Origin: Coptis chinensis
Taxonomy: Eukaryota; Streptophyta; Magnoliopsida; Ranunculales; Ranunculaceae
DNA: 64,000 nucleotides
Assembly (NCBI GenBank): GCA_015680905.1
Contig: CM027377.1
Span: 18,314,501 to 18,378,500, forward strand
Direction: 5' to 3'
Position numbers and translations under genes: made by a program. How positions within the stretch are numbered: the first letter of the stretch is position 1; each line of letters begins with the position of its first letter. Of this stretch, positions 59,708 to 64,000 are shown in pieces. A model generated the notes under the pieces. That model was not told the DNA's origin, made no database searches, and was given only the letters and a program-made list of their open reading frames with translations.

Positions 59708-59808
59708 AATGTGATGGAAACGAGAGACATCATCAGGGCCCATTCCTTGAGGACAACTAACGTAGAAATATGGCTCGAACCCATGAACGTTGCAGCAGAC
59801 GCTATGCC
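59708..59808 (-). pseudogene. POLD1: Captured exon fragment of DNA polymerase delta catalytic subunit
   Basis: On the minus strand, after an intron-like acceptor TTAG at 59812-59809, the frame reads [19 protein letters not shown] then [14 protein letters not shown]. This matches the conserved amino-terminal part of the plant polymerase delta catalytic subunit ([15 protein letters not shown]...C..GMGPDD). After about 33 codons similarity stops and unrelated sequence follows. The rest of the gene, over 1,000 residues, is absent. It lies inside the element with long inverted ends, so transposon capture is likely; it cannot make a polymerase. Confidence 0.8.
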
Positions 59809-59967
59809 CTAACAATATATAAAACAGAACACTTAAATTTCCCAACATTATCCAAAAATACATCTTTTTTACGTTCTCAATATCTCTGAACTGAATATCT
59901 AGTTTTCTTTTACTCATTTAAAAAGGACTCAACGTCATGTGATGTTAAAAGGAGTCGACTCGACATA

Positions 59968-60232
59968 TACAATAGTTCACCGAATATTCTAGTTCAAAAC
60001 TCTGACAGAGTTCACCGAATATGCTAGTTCACCGAACTCTGACGGAGTTCGCCGAATATGCTAGTTCATCGAACTCTGAGTTCAAAACTCTGACAGAGTT
60101 CACCAAATATGCTAGTTCATCGAACTCGACAGAGTTCACCGAATATGCTAGTTCAAAACTCTGACAGAGTTCACCAAATATGCTAGTTCAAAACTCTGAC
60201 AGAGTTCATTGAATATGCTAGTTCCAAACTGA
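59968..60232. repeat. Minisatellite near the right end, inverse of 58040-58195
   Basis: Units AACTCTGACAGAGTTCACC plus GAATATGCTAGTTC, about seven copies. It is the reverse complement of the left minisatellite and expanded. Confidence 0.88.
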
Positions 60233-60939
60233 TAATCCAGTAGTTTACTCATTATTGTTACCAAATAATGATTCCATTTCAGCATCGATGACCATATAGA
60301 AAAATTGAGCACAATAATGAATAAACTGCATTGTAAGAATCTTTACAACTTTTCAAGAAGTTAGGTACATTAGAAATTTAGAACGGGCTGATTGTTGGGA
60401 AAGTTGAATCTGCCGTAAGCAAATCCCAATCATATAACCTACTACAAAATTGTCTACTTATAGTCAATTTTTTCACTAACTCTTAAATAAGCTAACAAAA
60501 CTCTATAAATCTTTTTGAAAATAAGAAGTTGAAGTTATGAAGAGCTTTATGATCAGCCAAAATTGCCACTAAACCTCTTCAAGATGTGCAAGAGGCCAGT
60601 GCAAGGGGTGAGAACAAATCACTATGTTTAAAGCTAAACTAAAGTTGATATATTTAGTTTCATTAAAAATATAAATTGTTCAAACGAATTAAACAAAACC
60701 CAAACGAATTAAACGAAAATCAAACAAATTAAAAAAATTAAATAATGAAAGTGCTTGCTACCTTAATTAAACAATTGATAATCGTCCGATTGAAGAGAGA
60801 GAGAGAGTTCTCCAATTTCTCGTTTTTTGCTTTTTTATTTTGGATTTTGAGAAGAAGAAATTTCAGAATTTTTGAGTGAATTAGATCAGAGAAGAGATCG
60901 GACGGTTGAGAAAAAAGTGTGAGATAAGAGTGGCGTATA

Positions 60940-61165
60940 AGAGTGGCACTCTAGCCTTTTGATTTATAACCACAACTTCACATACAAAATGATTTAAAAA
61001 ATCTTTTGTACAAATTTCAAAAAAATTTATATATAGTGAATTGTGGTTATTTTAAATTTGGTCCTTATTTAAGGTCCTTTTAGGGCCGGTGTGAGATAAA
61101 AGTGTGAGATAAGTGGCACTCTAGGCTAACTATAACCACAACTTCACATACAAAATGATTTAAAA
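60940..61165. repeat. Direct duplication of about 163 bp spanning the right end of the element
   Basis: ATAACCACAACTTCACATAC followed by AAAATGATTTAAAA occurs at about 60965 and again at about 61134. Each is preceded by a GTGGCACTCTAG(C/G)C end motif, so the outer end of the element is present twice. Confidence 0.75.
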
Positions 61166-61211
61166 TAATATATATATAGCCATAAATAACATCTCTACAA
61201 AATTCAACTCG

Positions 61212-61249
<38 letters not shown>

Positions 61250-61429
61250 ATATATATATATATAAACCAACACGTTAAAAAATAAATTATATACCAAAAA
61301 ATTAAATTATAAAAAAATTAACAAAATAACATTATAAAATATATAATAGAAAAAAATAAAATAAAATAAAATAACCGGAAAAGCAATAATGACAAATATT
61401 TTAAAATATATATAATACTGAATGATTAA

Positions 61430-62765
61430 TAGAGAACCGAAAACTGGATGCAAATGCATCGAATTAACCTCAAATAATATTTAACGAGAAATCGAAACTG
61501 GATGCAAATACAAGCATTAAATTAATCTTAAAAAGTAATTAATAGAAAATCGGAATATGGATACAACTGTATTAAACTAACATCAAAGAATAATTAATGG
61601 GAATCAAAACTTGAATGCAAATACATCAAACTAACATCAAAAATAATTGTCGAAAAATCGGAAACTGGATGCAAATGCATTGAACTAACTATCAAAGATT
61701 AAATTAACGGGAAATCGGAAACTGGTTGCAACTACATTAAACTAACCTCAAAGAAAAATTAATTATAAATTGGAAACATTATGCAAATGCGTGGAACTAA
61801 TCTTAAAGAATAATTAACAGGAAATCGAAAACCGAATGCAACTGCACTGAACTAATCTCAAAAAATAAACTTGTTGCAAATATATTGAACTAACATCAAG
61901 AAATAATTAACGGGAAATTGGAAACTGGATGCAAATTCATTGAACTAACCTTAAACAATAATTAACGGGAAATCAAAAACTATATATGCAAATACAACCT
62001 TATCAAATAATAAATGAGAAATCGAAAACTTGATACAAATGCATTAAACTAATCTCATGGAATAATTAACGGGAAATCAGAAACTGGATGCAAATGCATT
62101 GAACTGACCTCAAAGATTTAATTAATGGAAAATCGGAAATTGAATGCAACTCCATTGAACTAACCTCAAAGAGAAATTAATTATAAATTAGAAACATGAT
62201 GCAAATGCGTGGAACTAATCTTAAATAATAATTAACGGAAAATCAAAAACTTGATGCAATTGCACGAAACTAATCTCAAAAAATAAACCAGATGCAAATA
62301 CAATGAACTAATCTTAATAAATAATTAACGGAAAATCGGAAACTAGATGCAAATTCATTGAACTAACCTCAAACAATAGTTAATGGGAAATTGGAAACTA
62401 GCTGCAAATGCAACCTTATCAAATAATAAATCAGAAATCAGAAATCGAAAACTGGAAACTAGATGCAAATGCACCAAACTAATCTCACATAATAATTAAC
62501 GGAAAATCAGAAACTGGATGCAAATACATTGAACTGACCTCAAATAAATAATTAACAGGAAATTAGAAATTAGATGCAAATGTATTGAGCTAACTGCAAA
62601 GAATAATTAACGAGAAATCGGAAACTGGATGCAACTGCATTGAACTAACCTCAAAAAATAAATAATGGGAATAAAAAATCGGATGCAACTACATTGAACT
62701 AACCTCAAAATATAAATAACGTAAAATCAGAAACTGGATGCAAATGCATTGAACTAACCTCAAAA
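61430..62765. repeat. 55-bp tandem array in Helitron copy C, first array
   Basis: About 24 units of AACTGGATGCAAATGCATTG plus AACTAACCTCAAAGAATAAT and TAACGGGAAATCGG, with variation and some partial units. Confidence 0.88.
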
Positions 62766-63304
62766 CATAGTTAGGTTATATGTTGTGGGAATGTCTCGAT
62801 AAGTACAGTTTTGCATTTAAAATGGTACGTGTTTATCTTATCTCTTTCCGTATGATTGAGAACTCCTTGCTATTCAAATAGCTTTAATATATATGAACTT
62901 CACCTTATTAGGCAATCTCACAGAACTTCAATCAAACTTCTATTATTAAACAACAAAATGAAATTGAATTGAAAGGTTTTATCAAAGGTGAGTTTTTTTT
63001 TAATGGAAAGTGAGATTTTCACATTACAAGAAATTTGGATGAGTGATCAATATAATATTAATATATAATAATTCTATATATTTGCAAATATTTTTCAGAA
63101 TAAGTAATATAACAACACCCATTCGTAGATAATCTTTGAAGATTCCACATAGTAAGTAATACATATAATTTAAAGAATAATTGACATGAAATAAATCGGG
63201 AACTGGATAATCTTCGATGATCCCACATAGTAAATCAAGTATAATTTATTTTTTATGTCATGTTTGCAAGGACACTATAGATTGATCAGTAGAAATTGGT
63301 ATTA

Positions 63305-64000
63305 CACACCACATTAGATAATTAAAAGAAAATCGGAAACTAGATTCAAATACATAACTGAGCTCAAAGAGTAATTAATGGAAAATTGAAAACTTTATGC
63401 AAATGCAATAAACTAAACTCAAAAAGTAATTAACTTGAAATCGGAAACTAGATGCAATTGCATTAAACTAACGTCAAGAAATAACTAACGGAAAATTAGA
63501 AATTGGATGCAAATACTTGAAAAATATTTAACGAAAAATTGGAAATAGTATGCAAATACATCAAACAAACCTCAAATAATAACTAATGGGAAACTAGAAG
63601 CTGGATGCAAATGCATTGAACTAAACTTAAAAATAATTAACAAAAAATAAAAAACCGAATGCAATTGCATTGAACTAACATCATAGAATAATTGGTGGGA
63701 AATCAGAAACTAAATGCAAATGCATTGAAATAACCTCAAATAATAGTTAACAAGAAATCAGAAACCGGATGTAATTGCAGCGAATTAACCTCAAAACATA
63801 AATAATCAGAAACTAGATGCAGATGTATTGAACTAACCTTAAGGAGTTATTAACGGGAAATCAGAAACTAGATGCAAATGCAATGAACTAATCTCAAAGA
63901 CTAACTAACGAAATATTGAAAAATAGATGAAACTGCACTGAACTAACCTAAATGAATAATTAACGGGAAATTATAAATTTGATGTAACTGCATTGAATTA
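63305..64000. repeat. 55-bp tandem array in Helitron copy C, second array (cut by window end)
   Basis: About 12 units of the same repeat visible before the window ends. Confidence 0.85.

Larger units (their letters stand above)
57333..60956. mobile_element. Element with long inverted ends carrying a captured gene fragment (Pack-MULE-like)
   Basis: The left end GGCTAGAGTGCCACTCTTAT (57333) is mirrored at the right end (60956, ...GGCACTCTAGCC). The inverted arms run about 350 bp on the left (to about 57686) and about 290 bp on the right (from about 60668). They include AACCGTCCGATCTCTTCTC, a CT-repeat and GTTTAATTCGTTTG motifs. The interior holds mirrored minisatellites and a DNA polymerase delta fragment. 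Long inverted ends with a host fragment fit a Pack-MULE, but no 9-bp duplication was found at the exact ends, so the superfamily is open. Confidence 0.7.
61200..64000 (+). mobile_element. Helitron copy C, 3' end outside the window
   Basis: Same layout and orientation as copy B: a 5' part with AATTCAACTCGTTATATATA and AATTATATACC, a first 55-bp array (about 61430-62765), the internal leader (about 62766-63130) and a second array (about 63305 to the window edge). The terminal hairpin and CTAG are not reached. The first array, at about 24 units, is longer than in copies A and B (about 16). Confidence 0.75.

Noticed and set aside
59456..59812. 118-codon plus-strand ORF over the polymerase fragment
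   Set aside because: The minus strand reads conserved polymerase delta residues; the plus-strand reading has no recognisable similarity.

Overview
The window is nuclear DNA of a flowering plant, almost certainly a eudicot. It holds plant-type Ty3/Gypsy and Ty1/Copia retrotransposons, CACTA elements, Helitrons and MITEs, AT-rich spacers, and one intron-containing plant HD-Zip I homeobox gene. The species cannot be named from the sequence. Nothing bacterial, organellar or viral was seen. Most of the window is transposable elements in nested layers, and only one gene looks intact (44972-46679).

Region by region. 1-1810 is the right end of a CACTA element with a decayed Ulp1-type protease gene and its terminal CACTA repeat. 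1811-4044 is an LTR remnant of a Gypsy-like family that recurs at about 36350-37546. 4918-6130 carries a MITE family, followed by an (AT)n run and a reverse-strand Copia fragment (6208-7020). 7479-27539 is a 20 kb Tat-lineage Ty3/Gypsy element with a perfect 5-bp target duplication (GTACC). A CACTA element (11049-20734, duplication GTA) is inserted in its RNase H region. That CACTA element is in turn interrupted by a 5 kb Reina-like chromovirus (11137-16130, duplication GTCAC). The Tat element carries an additional antisense ORF (24378-26711). 27545-31104 has no gene. 31105-31338 is a MITE, followed by an Athila-like LTR and gag remnant (31353-34701), another LTR fragment, and a decayed Copia element (37548-40842). 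The 3' LTR of that Copia element holds a foldback MITE with a 9-bp duplication.

The host gene is an ATHB13-type HD-Zip I transcription factor: three exons, 286 residues, a short upstream ORF ending three bases before its start codon, and a TATA box. It sits in a comparatively element-poor stretch (40843-47900).

The right quarter is the most unusual part. 48345-56858 is an imperfect palindrome of about 8.5 kb. It has two Helitron copies with their 3' ends (hairpin plus CTAG) facing outward, each carrying two arrays of a 55-bp tandem repeat. The flanks on either side rejoin into an uninterrupted copy of a repeat that is also present, inverted, near the palindrome centre. A third copy of the same Helitron runs off the right edge of the window. 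Between them, 57333-60956 is an element with long inverted ends that has picked up an exon-like fragment of the DNA polymerase delta catalytic subunit, and it carries mirrored minisatellites near both ends.

The genes do not form a pathway. The layout records repeated transposition into transposons beside one regulatory gene. All coordinates of element ends were read by eye; those given with a target duplication are firm, the others approximate.
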